A stretch of DNA of 19,177 bases from Gemmatimonadota bacterium (GTDB lineage: Bacteria; Gemmatimonadota; Gemmatimonadetes; Longimicrobiales; RSA9): the NCBI GenBank assembly GCA_019689775.1, contig JADGGV010000023.1, forward strand, positions 1 to 19,177, written 5' to 3'. The notes below the pieces were generated by a model. It saw only the letters and a program-made list of their open reading frames with translations, was not told where the DNA came from and did no database searches. This document shows, piece by piece, positions 6,965 through 14,168 of the stretch; the stretch's first letter is position 1; every line of letters starts with the position of its first letter. A program made the position numbers and the translations under genes.

Positions 6965-8527
6965 ATGCACGCAGCCAACGACCCCCGCCAGCGCCTCGTC
7001 GCCGCCCTCGCCGAGGAGGAGGACGCGCTCCTCGCCTGCGTCCATTGCGGCTTCTGCCTCGACGCGTGCCCGACCTACACGCGCACCGGCGACGAGGGCG
7101 ACTCGCCCCGCGGCCGCCTCTACCTCATGCGCGCCGTCGCCGAGGGGCGCCTCGAGCCCGAGGCTGACGCGTTCTCCCTCCACATCGACCGCTGCCTCGG
7201 CTGCCGCGCGTGCGAGACCGTCTGCCCGTCGGGTGTGCGCTACGGCTTCCTCCTCGAGCGCGCCCGCGCCGTCCGCGCCGATGCGCACGGGATCGGGCTC
7301 GCCACGCGCCTGCTGCTCGCCACGTTCGGCCGCCCGCTCCCCGCCCGCCTCGCGTCCGCCGCCGGCCGCGCGCTCAGAGCCACCGGCCTGCCCGCCGTGC
7401 TCCTGCGTGCGCTCCCCGCGCGCTTCGCCCGCGCCCGCTTCGGCCTCGCCATGCTCGAGGCGACGCGCCCCTGGGCCGCGCTCCGCGCCGGCGCCGCCGC
7501 CACCGGCGAGCGCCAGGCGCCCGCCCCCCGCCTCGCCGCCGCCGCCGAGGCCGACGAGCGCCGCAAGGCCGCAAACGGCGACCCGACCGGCTCCGGCGTC
7601 GCCGCGCTCGCGCCCGTCGCCACGCCGCGCCACTCGCCTCACGAGCCGCACGTCCCGCCCTCCGAGGCCGGCGCCGGCTTCCCGCCCCCCGAGCCCGAGG
7701 GCGGCCCCAGCATCGCGCTCGCGCCCGGGCAACCGCACGCCGCCGACGAGGCACCGCGCCCCGGCGCCGGCCCGCGCCTCCGCGTCGCGATCCTGACTGG
7801 CTGCGTGCAGGAGGGCCTCTTCGGCCGCGTCAACCGCGCCACCGAGCGGGTGCTCCGCGCCAACGGCTGCGCGCTCGTGCCCGCCCCCGGCCAGCGCTGC
7901 TGCGGCGCGCTCCACGCCCACGCCGGCGACCTCGAGCAGGCCCGCGCGCTCGCCCGCCGCAACATCCAGGCGTTCGAGGCCGCCGGCGTCGACCGCGTCG
8001 TCGTCAACGCCGCCGGCTGCGGCGCCATCATGAAGGAGTACGGCGAGCTGCTCGCCCACGACCCGGACTACGCCGGGCGCGCCCGCCGGCTCGCCGCCAG
8101 CGTCCGCGACCTCTCCGAGCTGCTCCTCGAGCTCGGCCCCCGCCCCGGCGCGCCGCTCCCGCTCCGCGTGACCTACGACGCACCGTGCCACCTCTACCAC
8201 GCCCAGGGGATCACCACCGCGCCGCTCGACGTGCTCCGCCGCATCCCGGCGCTCGAGATCGTCGCGCTCCCGCGCGCCGACGAGTGCTGCGGCGGCGCCG
8301 GCATCTACGGGCTGCTTCACCCGGAGCTCGGCGGCCGCGTGCTCCGCGACAAGGTCGAGGCCGTCGAGTCCACCGCGGCCCAGGCCGTCGCCACCCCCAA
8401 CCCCGGCTGCATGATGCAGATCGGCGCCGGGCTCCGCCTCGCCGGCGACCCGACCGCCATCGTGCACCCCGTCGAGCTCCTGGACGAGAGCTACCGTCGC
8501 GCCGGATTTTACCGGCAGGACCACTGA
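6965..8527 (+). CDS. glcF: Glycolate oxidase iron-sulfur subunit GlcF
   Basis: This 520-residue electron-transfer subunit is presumed to carry electrons from the GlcD/GlcE flavins towards quinone at the inner membrane. Two [4Fe-4S] ferredoxin motifs are clear: Cys25, 28, 31 and 35 (CVHCGFCLDACPTY), and Cys77, 80, 83 and 87 (CLGCRACETVCPSG). Two CCG domains follow, with paired cysteines at 312-313 (RCCGALHAHAG) and 441-442 (DECCGGAGIYG), plus the PCHLYHAQG block near 407-415. It is about 110 residues longer than E. coli GlcF. The excess is mainly a Pro/Ala/Glu-rich, probably disordered linker at about 178-270, between the ferredoxin half and the CCG half. ATG 6965 lies 8 bases after glcE. Identification is secure; the linker's role is unknown. 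Confidence 0.93.
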   Translation: MHAANDPRQRLVAALAEEEDALLACVHCGFCLDACPTYTRTGDEGDSPRGRLYLMRAVAEGRLEPEADAFSLHIDRCLGCRACETVCPSGVRYGFLLERARAVRADAHGIGLATRLLLATFGRPLPARLASAAGRALRATGLPAVLLRALPARFARARFGLAMLEATRPWAALRAGAAATGERQAPAPRLAAAAEADERRKAANGDPTGSGVAALAPVATPRHSPHEPHVPPSEAGAGFPPPEPEGGPSIALAPGQPHAADEAPRPGAGPRLRVAILTGCVQEGLFGRVNRATERVLRANGCALVPAPGQRCCGALHAHAGDLEQARALARRNIQAFEAAGVDRVVVNAAGCGAIMKEYGELLAHDPDYAGRARRLAASVRDLSELLLELGPRPGAPLPLRVTYDAPCHLYHAQGITTAPLDVLRRIPALEIVALPRADECCGGAGIYGLLHPELGGRVLRDKVEAVESTAAQAVATPNPGCMMQIGAGLRLAGDPTAIVHPVELLDESYRRAGFYRQDH

Positions 8528-8540
8528 GTCGGAGAACGCC

Positions 8541-9671
8541 GTGGCCACACCCGACGTCGGCATTCGCCCCACGCTGCTCGAGCGCGTCCGGCGCTTCGTC
8601 GAGATGGAGTCGCCTAGCGGCGACGTCGCCCGCGCCACCGCGCTCGCCGAGGTCGTCACCGCGGAGCTCGCCGCCGCCGGCGCCGAGACCCGCCTCGTCG
8701 ACGCCCCCGGCTTCGGCCGCCACGTCCAGGCCACGGTGCCCGGCGCCAACCCGAGCGCCGCGCCCATCCTGATCCTCGGCCACCTCGACACCGTCTGGCC
8801 CGTCGGTACCCTCGCCGACCGCCCGTTCCGCATCGTCGACGGCCGCGCCGAGGGCCCCGGCATCTTCGACATGAAGGCCGGCCTCGCCGTCGCCATCGAG
8901 GCGCTCGCCGAGCTGCACCACGCCGGCCGGCGTCCCGCGCGCCCCGTCCGCGTCCTCGTCACCTGCGACGAGGAGGTCGGCTCCACCACCTCCCGCCCGC
9001 TCATCGAGCAGCTCGCCCGCGGCGCCGCCGCCACCCTCGTCCTCGAGCCGTCGCTCCCCGGCGGCGCCGCCAAGACCGCGCGCAAGGGCGTCGGCGTCTA
9101 CCGCCTCCGCTTCACCGGCCGCGCCGCGCACGCCGGCATCGACCCCGCCAAGGGCGTCAGCGCCGTCCTCGAGATGGCCCACCAGATCCTCGCGCTCCAC
9201 GCCCTCGCCGCCCCCGACCGCGGCACCACCGTCAGCGTCGGCCCCGTCCGCGGCGGCACCGTCTCCAACGTCATCCCCGCCGAGGCCGAGGCCGAGGTCG
9301 ACGTCCGCTTCGCCACCCTCGACGAGGGCCAGCGCGTCGACGCCGCCATCCGCTCGCTCCGCCCGGCGCTCCCCGGCGCCGGCGTCGCCGTCGTCGAGGG
9401 CGGCATCAACCGGCCGCCGCTCGAGCGCACCGCCGCCGTCGCCGCGCTCTACCGCACCGCCCGCGACCTCGCGAGCGACATCGGCTTCGACCTCCCCGAG
9501 GGCTCGACCGGCGGCGGCAGCGACGGCTGCTTCACCGCCGCCCTCGGCATCCCCACGCTCGACGGGCTCGGCCCGCAGGGCGGCGGCGCCCACGCCGTCG
9601 ACGAGCACATCCTCGTCGCCGACCTCCCCCGCCGCGTCGCCCTCGTGCGACGCCTCCTGGAGGCCCTGTGA
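8541..9671 (+). CDS. M20 family metallopeptidase, carboxypeptidase G2-like
   Basis: This 376-residue zinc exopeptidase belongs to the M20 family, nearest to the glutamate carboxypeptidase (CPG2) subgroup. Conserved residues are His81 and catalytic Asp83 (GHLDTVWPVG), bridging Asp110 (EGPGIFDMKAG), catalytic base Glu144 with Glu145 (CDEEVGS), metal Glu169 (LEPS) and metal His351 (GGGAHAVDEHI). The small dimerisation domain contains AAHAGIDPAKGVSA. CPG2-type enzymes release C-terminal glutamate or similar residues from N-acyl or peptidic substrates. The substrate here is not readable. GTG 8541 is preceded by GGAGA at 8531-8535 with a 5-base gap. There is no signal peptide, so it probably acts in the cytosol. 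The stop overlaps the next start by 4 bases, which couples it to the GNAT-like gene and suggests that the two act on related substrates. Confidence 0.9.
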   Translation: MATPDVGIRPTLLERVRRFVEMESPSGDVARATALAEVVTAELAAAGAETRLVDAPGFGRHVQATVPGANPSAAPILILGHLDTVWPVGTLADRPFRIVDGRAEGPGIFDMKAGLAVAIEALAELHHAGRRPARPVRVLVTCDEEVGSTTSRPLIEQLARGAAATLVLEPSLPGGAAKTARKGVGVYRLRFTGRAAHAGIDPAKGVSAVLEMAHQILALHALAAPDRGTTVSVGPVRGGTVSNVIPAEAEAEVDVRFATLDEGQRVDAAIRSLRPALPGAGVAVVEGGINRPPLERTAAVAALYRTARDLASDIGFDLPEGSTGGGSDGCFTAALGIPTLDGLGPQGGGAHAVDEHILVADLPRRVALVRRLLEAL

Positions 9672-10555
9672 CCCGCACCGGTGACGACGCCGGCGCCGCG
9701 CTCCGCGACGCGGTCCCCGGCACCGACGGCTTCGAGATCCGCCCGCTCCGCACTCGCGCCGAGCTGATCGCCTGCACCCAGCTCCAGCGCCTCGTCTGGG
9801 GCGTGGCCTTCTCCGAGATCGTCCCGCCCTCGCTCCTGCTCGCCACCCAGCGCGCCGGCGGCGTCGCCGCCGGCGCCTTCGCCCCCGACGGCACCCTCGT
9901 CGGCTTCGTCTTCGGCATCCCCGGCATCGAGCACGGCCGCCCGATCCACTGGTCCGACATGCTCGCCGTCCGCGCCGACCTCCGCGACCGCCACCTCGGG
10001 GAGCGACTCAAGCGCTGGCAGCGCCTCGACGCCCTCCGCCGCGGCGTCCGCCGCATGTACTGGTCCTTCGACCCGCTCGAGTCCCGCAACGCCTACTTCA
10101 ACCTCCGCCGCCTCGGCGCCCGCGTCCGCGAGTACTACCGCGACATGTACGGCGAGACCGACTCCCCGCTCCACGCCGGCATCGGCACCGACCGCCTCAT
10201 CCCCGTCTGGGAGCTCGACTCGCCCCGCGTCATCCGCCGCCTCGCCGGCGAGGACCACCCGCCCACCGCCACCGACGTCGGCCACATCCCGGTCGTCAAC
10301 CCGCCGATCCCCGCCACCTTCCCGGTGCCGTCCGAGCCCGACCTCGCCATCGACGCGCCGCTCGTGCGCATCGCCATCCCCGCCAACATCCAGCTCCTCA
10401 AGGAGGCCGCGCCCGACCTCGCCCGCGCCTGGCGCGAGACCACCCGCGCCGCGCTCGAGGGCTACTTCGCCCGCGGCTACGTCGCCGAGGAGGTCACCCG
10501 CCACGGCGACTGGAGCACGTACCTGCTCCGCGCCGCCGCCGACGAGCCGCTCTGA
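9668..10555 (+). CDS. GNAT-superfamily-like acetyltransferase (COG3375 type)
   Basis: This 295-residue protein resembles the predicted GNAT acetyltransferase group known as COG3375. Supporting stretches are FEIRPLRTRAELIACTQLQRLVWG near the start, TLVGFVFGIPG, IHWSDMLAVRADLRDRHLGERLKRWQR (the usual acetyl-CoA-binding turn region) and WSFDPLESRNAYFNLRRLGA. Reaction and substrate are not known for this group. The stop of the M20 peptidase overlaps its GTG start (GTGA), so the two are translationally coupled. A joint role in N-acyl amino acid or peptide metabolism is an inference from that coupling. It is the last gene of the 2332-10555 run. The GNAT fold is likely; the acceptor is unknown. Confidence 0.78.
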   Translation: MTRTGDDAGAALRDAVPGTDGFEIRPLRTRAELIACTQLQRLVWGVAFSEIVPPSLLLATQRAGGVAAGAFAPDGTLVGFVFGIPGIEHGRPIHWSDMLAVRADLRDRHLGERLKRWQRLDALRRGVRRMYWSFDPLESRNAYFNLRRLGARVREYYRDMYGETDSPLHAGIGTDRLIPVWELDSPRVIRRLAGEDHPPTATDVGHIPVVNPPIPATFPVPSEPDLAIDAPLVRIAIPANIQLLKEAAPDLARAWRETTRAALEGYFARGYVAEEVTRHGDWSTYLLRAAADEPL

Positions 10556-10912
10556 CGCCGGCCGCGGCCGATCGTTTCGTTGCAGAATTCGGAAAAAATT
10601 TCGCGGCACCCCGACCCCGGCCGGCCGCCATCTGTTTTGTTCTCCGCGGCGCCCCGGCCACTAACGGCCACCCCCGCCGGCGATTAGCCGCTCGCTATTG
10701 CCTCACCTCGCAGCCCCGTCGTACAATCGTTCCGCGCTCAAGTCGATCCAGTAACGCCGGGCCACCCCCCACCCGCGCGGGAGCCGTACTGCCGGGCTCG
10801 TGGCCACCGCGGCGCCGCGCCACTCGCCCGACCCCCGTGTCCGGGCGACGGGCGCCCGTCGTATTCGGATCGGAGGCCGCTCGCGCCGGCGCGTCACCGT
10901 GTCCTCGGGAAC
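10556..10912. other. Intergenic spacer with AT-rich patches and a possible promoter
   Basis: These 357 bases separate the Glc/M20 operon from the diguanylate cyclase gene. The first part holds the palindrome CGGCCGCGGCCG (10559-10570) and unusually AT-rich patches around 10571-10608 and 10630-10640. The two patches share a similar T-rich core: CGTTTCGTT and TGTTTTGTT. No strong intrinsic terminator is seen. A candidate promoter lies at 10698-10727. No credible gene is present. Small frames on the - strand here have no recognisable product. Confidence 0.6.
10698..10727 (+). promoter_or_regulatory. Candidate sigma70-like promoter upstream of the diguanylate cyclase
   Basis: TTGCCT at 10698-10703 (4 of 6 to TTGACA) is followed after 18 bases by TACAAT at 10722-10727 (5 of 6 to TATAAT). 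It lies about 185 bases upstream of the GTG at 10913. The -10 match is good and the -35 is weak. Confidence 0.38.
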
Positions 10913-12301
10913 GTGGGTCGTTCACTGACGCTGTACCCCGGCTCGCCGGGCCGATATCAGGTGCTCCTCGACCTGGCGCGCGCGCTCGCCGCGACGCCGG
11001 CGCCGGCGGAGCTGTATCGCATCGTGCACGCGCATGTCGCCCGCACGCTGCCGGCTCGCGCCTTCGCCGTCTACTCCATGGACGCCGCGGGCGCGTTCCG
11101 CGTGGAGCTGCACGTCGGCCCCGGCCCGGCCGACCTGCTCCTGGACGCCGCCGACGTCGACCTCCTCCGCGCCGGCGACTTCGTGATCCGCGCCCTCCCC
11201 GACGGCCAGGTCGAGCTGCTGGCGCCGCTCCTCGCCGACGACGCCCTGCTCGGCTGCCTCGTCGCCCGCAACCGCGCCGCCCAGCCGTTCGACGCCAGCG
11301 ACGCGAACTTCCTCCTCGCCGTCGCCAACCTCGCCGCCGTGGCGCTCCAGAACGCGCGGCTGTTCGGCGAGGCGCGCCGGCGCCAGGACGAGGCCGAGCT
11401 GCTCGAGCGCGCCGCGCGCGACCTCGGCGACTCCCTCGACGTGCCCGAGGTCGCCGCCCGCGCCGCCGCCTGGGCGCAGCGCCTCTCCGGCGCGCCGGCG
11501 GTGGTCTGGCTCGCCGACGGGCGGCGCATCCGCGCCGCGGCCACGGCCGGCGACGCCGGGATCCACCCGGGCGCCGAGCGGCCGATCCCGCCCGAGATGG
11601 CGCCGCCCGGTCCCGTGCTGCACCAGGAGGCGGCCGGCGGCGAGCCGGCGCTGCCCGAGCTGGTCGTGCCGCTGGACGCCGCCGGTGAGCGCATCGGCCT
11701 CCTCGCCGTCGGCGTGCCGGGCGGCCCGCCCGTCGGCCCGGCGGCGCGCAGCCTCGTCGAGCGGCTCGGCACGCACGCCGCCGCGGCGCTCGAGAACGCC
11801 CGGCTCCATTCCGAGGTCCGGCGGCTCTCGCTCACCGACCCGCTGACCGGCCTCCCGAACCGCCGCCACCTCGACCTCATCCTCGAGATGGAGTTCGCCG
11901 CCGCCCAGCGCGGCCGCCCGCTCTGCTTCGTCCTCTTCGACCTCGACGCCTTCAAGGGCTACAACGACACCTTCGGCCACCAGGCCGGCGACGCCGCCCT
12001 CGTCCGCTTCTCCGCCATCCTCCACGACGAGACCCGCGCCATGAACCTCGTCGCCCGCTACGGCGGCGAGGAGTTCGCCGCCGTCCTCTCCGAGACCTCC
12101 CGCGCCGGCGCCCTCGGCTACGCCGAGCGCGTCCGCCGCCGCCTCGAGAACGACCTCGACGGCGCCCTCACCGTCAGCGTCGGCGTCGCCGTCTACACCG
12201 ACGGCATGGCCACCGCCGCCGACCTCGTCTCCGCCGCCGACGCCGCCCTCTACCGCGCCAAGCGCGCGGGCCGCAACCAGGTCATCGTGGCGAACGGCTG
12301 A
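10913..12301 (+). CDS. Diguanylate cyclase with two GAF domains (GAF-GAF-GGDEF)
   Basis: This 462-residue signalling enzyme is predicted to make cyclic di-GMP from two GTP. Two GAF-like sensor domains cover about 15-150 and 160-297, each ending in a helix of the form ALQNARL or ALENARL. The GGDEF domain spans about 305-460. It has DPLTGLPNRRHLD at its start, metal-binding Asp343 in FDLDAFK, the active-site signature GGEEF at 384-388, and ALYRAKRAGRNQV at the end. The allosteric I-site RxxD is degenerate: it reads RAMN (375-378), so product inhibition may be weak. No membrane segment is visible, so it is a soluble sensor; the GAF ligands are unknown. The GTG start has no strong Shine-Dalgarno. 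Its 3' end overlaps the convergent decarboxylase gene by 20 bases. Confidence 0.9.
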   Translation: MGRSLTLYPGSPGRYQVLLDLARALAATPAPAELYRIVHAHVARTLPARAFAVYSMDAAGAFRVELHVGPGPADLLLDAADVDLLRAGDFVIRALPDGQVELLAPLLADDALLGCLVARNRAAQPFDASDANFLLAVANLAAVALQNARLFGEARRRQDEAELLERAARDLGDSLDVPEVAARAAAWAQRLSGAPAVVWLADGRRIRAAATAGDAGIHPGAERPIPPEMAPPGPVLHQEAAGGEPALPELVVPLDAAGERIGLLAVGVPGGPPVGPAARSLVERLGTHAAAALENARLHSEVRRLSLTDPLTGLPNRRHLDLILEMEFAAAQRGRPLCFVLFDLDAFKGYNDTFGHQAGDAALVRFSAILHDETRAMNLVARYGGEEFAAVLSETSRAGALGYAERVRRRLENDLDGALTVSVGVAVYTDGMATAADLVSAADAALYRAKRAGRNQVIVANG

Positions 12302-13763
12302 CCTCGTCCGCCGCGCCGCGAAGGATCTCCCACGCCCGCCGCACGTGCGTCTCCCGCGTGCGGATGTTGCCCACCGCCAAACGGATCGCGTAGCGGCCCT
12401 TCGCCCGCGTGTGCGAGAGGAACACCTCGCCGCTCGCGTTCACCCGCTCGAGCAGCGCCGCGTTCAGCCGGTCCAGCTCCGCCTCGTCGTCCACCCCCGG
12501 CGGGTGATGCCGGAACACGACCACCGAGAACGGCGCCGGCGCCAGCCGCTCGAAGTCCGCGCTCATGTCCACCCAGCCGCGGAACACTTGCGCGAGCCGG
12601 ATGTGCTCGGCGAGCTGCGCCTGTAGCCCGGTCGCGCCGAACCAGCGCAGCACGAACCACAGCTTCAGCGCGCGGAACCGCCGCCCCAGCGCGACACCGT
12701 AGTCCATCAGGTTGAGCGCCTCGTCGCCGACCGGCGTCGTCAGGTACTCCGGCGTCAGCGAGAACGCGCGCCGCAGCACCTCCGGCCGGCGCGTGTACAG
12801 CACCGAGCAGTCGAGCGGCACGAACAGCCACTTGTGCGGGTTCACCACGACCGAATCGGCGCGCTCCACCCCCTCCAGCGCCCAGCGCAGCTCCGGCAGC
12901 ACCGCCGCCGCGCCGCCGTACGCGGCGTCCACGTGCAGCCACAGCGCCTCCCGCTCGCACACCGCGGCGATCTCCCGCACCGGGTCGACCGACGTCGTCG
13001 ACGTCGTCCCGACCGTCGCCACGACCGCCAGCGGCCGCACGCCGCGCGCCCGGTCCTCGGCGATCGCGCGCGCCAGCGCCCCGACGTCCATCCGGTACTC
13101 CGCGTCCGTCGGCACGCGCCGCACGCCCGCCAGCCCGAGCCCCAGCGTGACCGCCGCCTTGTCCACGCTCGAGTGCGCCTCCTCGGAGCAGTAGACCCGC
13201 ATCGCCGGCACGTCCGCCCGCCCCGCCAACCCCTCCTGCCGCACCCGCAGCTCCGGCCACATCTCGCGCGCCGCCGCCAGCGCGTGCAGCGTGCTGAGCG
13301 ACGCCGTGTCGTTGATCGTCCCCATCATCTCCGCCGGCAGCCCCAGCAACTGCCGCAGCCAGTCCAGCGTCACCTGCTCCAGCTCCGTCGCCGCCGGCGC
13401 CGACCGCCACAGCATCGCGTTCACGTTCAGCGCCGCCGTCAGCGCCTCCCCCAGCACCCCCGCCGCCGAGCCGCTGATCGCGAAGTAGGCGAAGAACCCC
13501 GGGTGGTTCCAGTGCGTCGTGTGCGGCAGGATCAGCCGGTCGAAGTCCTCGAGGATCGCCTCCATCGGCTCCCCCGTCTGCGGCGGATGCGCCGGCAGCG
13601 CCGCCCGCAGCTCGCCCGGCCGCACCGGCGGCAGCACCGGCCACGACTCCGGCCGCTCCAGGTACGCCGCGATCCGCTCCACGACCTCCTTGCCGTAGCG
13701 CCGGAACTCGTCCGGGTCCATGTCCGTCGGCTCGCGCCGGGCCGCCTCGGTCTCGCTCGTCAT
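12282..13763 (-). CDS. PLP-dependent group II amino acid decarboxylase (aromatic L-amino acid type)
   Basis: This 493-residue PLP enzyme belongs to the aromatic-L-amino-acid/tyrosine/tryptophan decarboxylase family. The Schiff-base lysine is Lys311 in NPHKWLF. Asp279 in HVDAAYGG pairs with the pyridine nitrogen, and His197 in SEEAHSSV stacks on the ring. HPGFFAYF (87-94) and NDTASLSTLHALAAARE are typical of bacterial members. Tyr340 in LTPEYL matches the loop tyrosine kept in true decarboxylases, where Phe marks aldehyde synthases. The likely reaction is decarboxylation of an aromatic amino acid to the amine; the exact substrate is not readable. The start at 13763 (ATG on the - strand) gives a normal N-terminus; an ATG 14 codons in is an alternative. 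A perfect 10-bp hairpin lies just upstream in the leader. The gene is divergent from the SusC gene and convergent with the cyclase. Confidence 0.9.
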   Translation of the reverse strand: MTSETEAARREPTDMDPDEFRRYGKEVVERIAAYLERPESWPVLPPVRPGELRAALPAHPPQTGEPMEAILEDFDRLILPHTTHWNHPGFFAYFAISGSAAGVLGEALTAALNVNAMLWRSAPAATELEQVTLDWLRQLLGLPAEMMGTINDTASLSTLHALAAAREMWPELRVRQEGLAGRADVPAMRVYCSEEAHSSVDKAAVTLGLGLAGVRRVPTDAEYRMDVGALARAIAEDRARGVRPLAVVATVGTTSTTSVDPVREIAAVCEREALWLHVDAAYGGAAAVLPELRWALEGVERADSVVVNPHKWLFVPLDCSVLYTRRPEVLRRAFSLTPEYLTTPVGDEALNLMDYGVALGRRFRALKLWFVLRWFGATGLQAQLAEHIRLAQVFRGWVDMSADFERLAPAPFSVVVFRHHPPGVDDEAELDRLNAALLERVNASGEVFLSHTRAKGRYAIRLAVGNIRTRETHVRRAWEILRGAADEVSRSPR

Positions 13764-13786
13764 CGCGATCGCTCGCCAGGATCCTC

Positions 13787-13810
13787 GCGGGCCGCCGCCC
13801 GGCGGCCCGC
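13787..13810 (-). promoter_or_regulatory. Perfect 10-bp hairpin in the decarboxylase leader
   Basis: GCGGGCCGCC (13787-13796) and GGCGGCCCGC (13801-13810) pair perfectly around a 4-base loop. The hairpin ends 23 bases upstream of the ATG on the - strand, so it would sit in the mRNA leader or near an operator. A second inverted repeat GGCCGG/CCGGCC (13811-13816, 13827-13832) adjoins it. There is no U-tract. A regulatory role is inference. Confidence 0.4.
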
Positions 13811-13940
13811 GGCCGGCAACGTAGCACCGGCCGGCCGGAGTGTCCACGCGCCGCCGCACCCCTGTCAGGAACCCCGGCCGGCGGGCGTTCCACATCGGCT
13901 CCGGGCCGGTTCGCACCTCGCCGGCGCCTGCAAGCTCCCC

Positions 13941-13970
13941 TTGACAGGCGCGCCGCGGGCGCGGCATAGT
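13941..13970 (+). promoter_or_regulatory. Sigma70-like promoter of the SusC/SusD operon
   Basis: A perfect TTGACA at 13941-13946 is followed after 18 bases by CATAGT at 13965-13970 (4 of 6 to TATAAT), in a region otherwise free of AT-rich sequence. It points to the SusC gene and predicts a leader of about 190 bases. The -35 differs from the Bacteroidota -33/-7 promoter type. Confidence 0.6.
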
Positions 13971-14154
13971 GGCGCGGTTTCCCTCCCAATCCCGAGACGA
14001 CGAATCCCGCTCCGTTGCAGCCGGAGCAGCTCGTTCTCGTTGCCGTTCTTCGCGTCTTCACATCGTGTCTACGCCCGCCGGCGCCGCCGGCGGTGATGCG
14101 TGCGCCCCGGCCGCCGCCCGCGCGTCCGGCGCTCAGTCGGACTCCTCAACCTCC

Positions 14155-14160
14155 AAGGAG
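14155..14160 (+). promoter_or_regulatory. Shine-Dalgarno site that fixes the SusC start
   Basis: AAGGAG lies 8 bases upstream of the ATG at 14169. The frame is open upstream to 14100, but only the 14169 start has this site and places a signal peptide at the N-terminus. Confidence 0.8.
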
Positions 14161-14168
14161 TTCTCCGC

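Larger units (their letters stand above)
13764..14168. other. Divergent intergenic region between the decarboxylase and SusC genes
   Basis: These 405 bases hold the leaders of two divergent genes. On the decarboxylase side there is a strong hairpin at 13787-13810. On the SusC side a promoter at 13941-13970 is followed by a leader of roughly 190 bases. That leader contains a perfect 6-bp hairpin (GCTCCG 14009-14014 with CGGAGC 14022-14027) and a GC-rich self-complementary stretch around 14078-14094. A strong ribosome site lies at 14155-14160. No gene is credible here; frames that run through it are composition-driven. Confidence 0.6.

Noticed and set aside
6863..9085. A 740-codon open frame on the - strand across glcF and the M20 gene
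   Set aside because: The opposite strand carries two genes with full catalytic motifs, and this frame has no recognisable domain and an Ala/Gly/Arg/Glu-biased composition.
8211..9608. A 465-codon - strand frame across the M20 gene
   Set aside because: It is antisense to a gene with all metal ligands, and is built of Gly/Ala/Asp/Glu repeats without a fold signature.
10695..10925. A 76-codon frame on the - strand in the spacer before the cyclase gene
   Set aside because: It has Arg/Gly-rich composition, no ribosome site and no known domain, and it overlaps the candidate promoter.
13764..13967. N-terminal extension of the decarboxylase to 13967
   Set aside because: The extra 68 residues are Arg/Gly/Pro-rich with no homology, and would overlap the SusC promoter. 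The normal family N-terminus begins at 13763.
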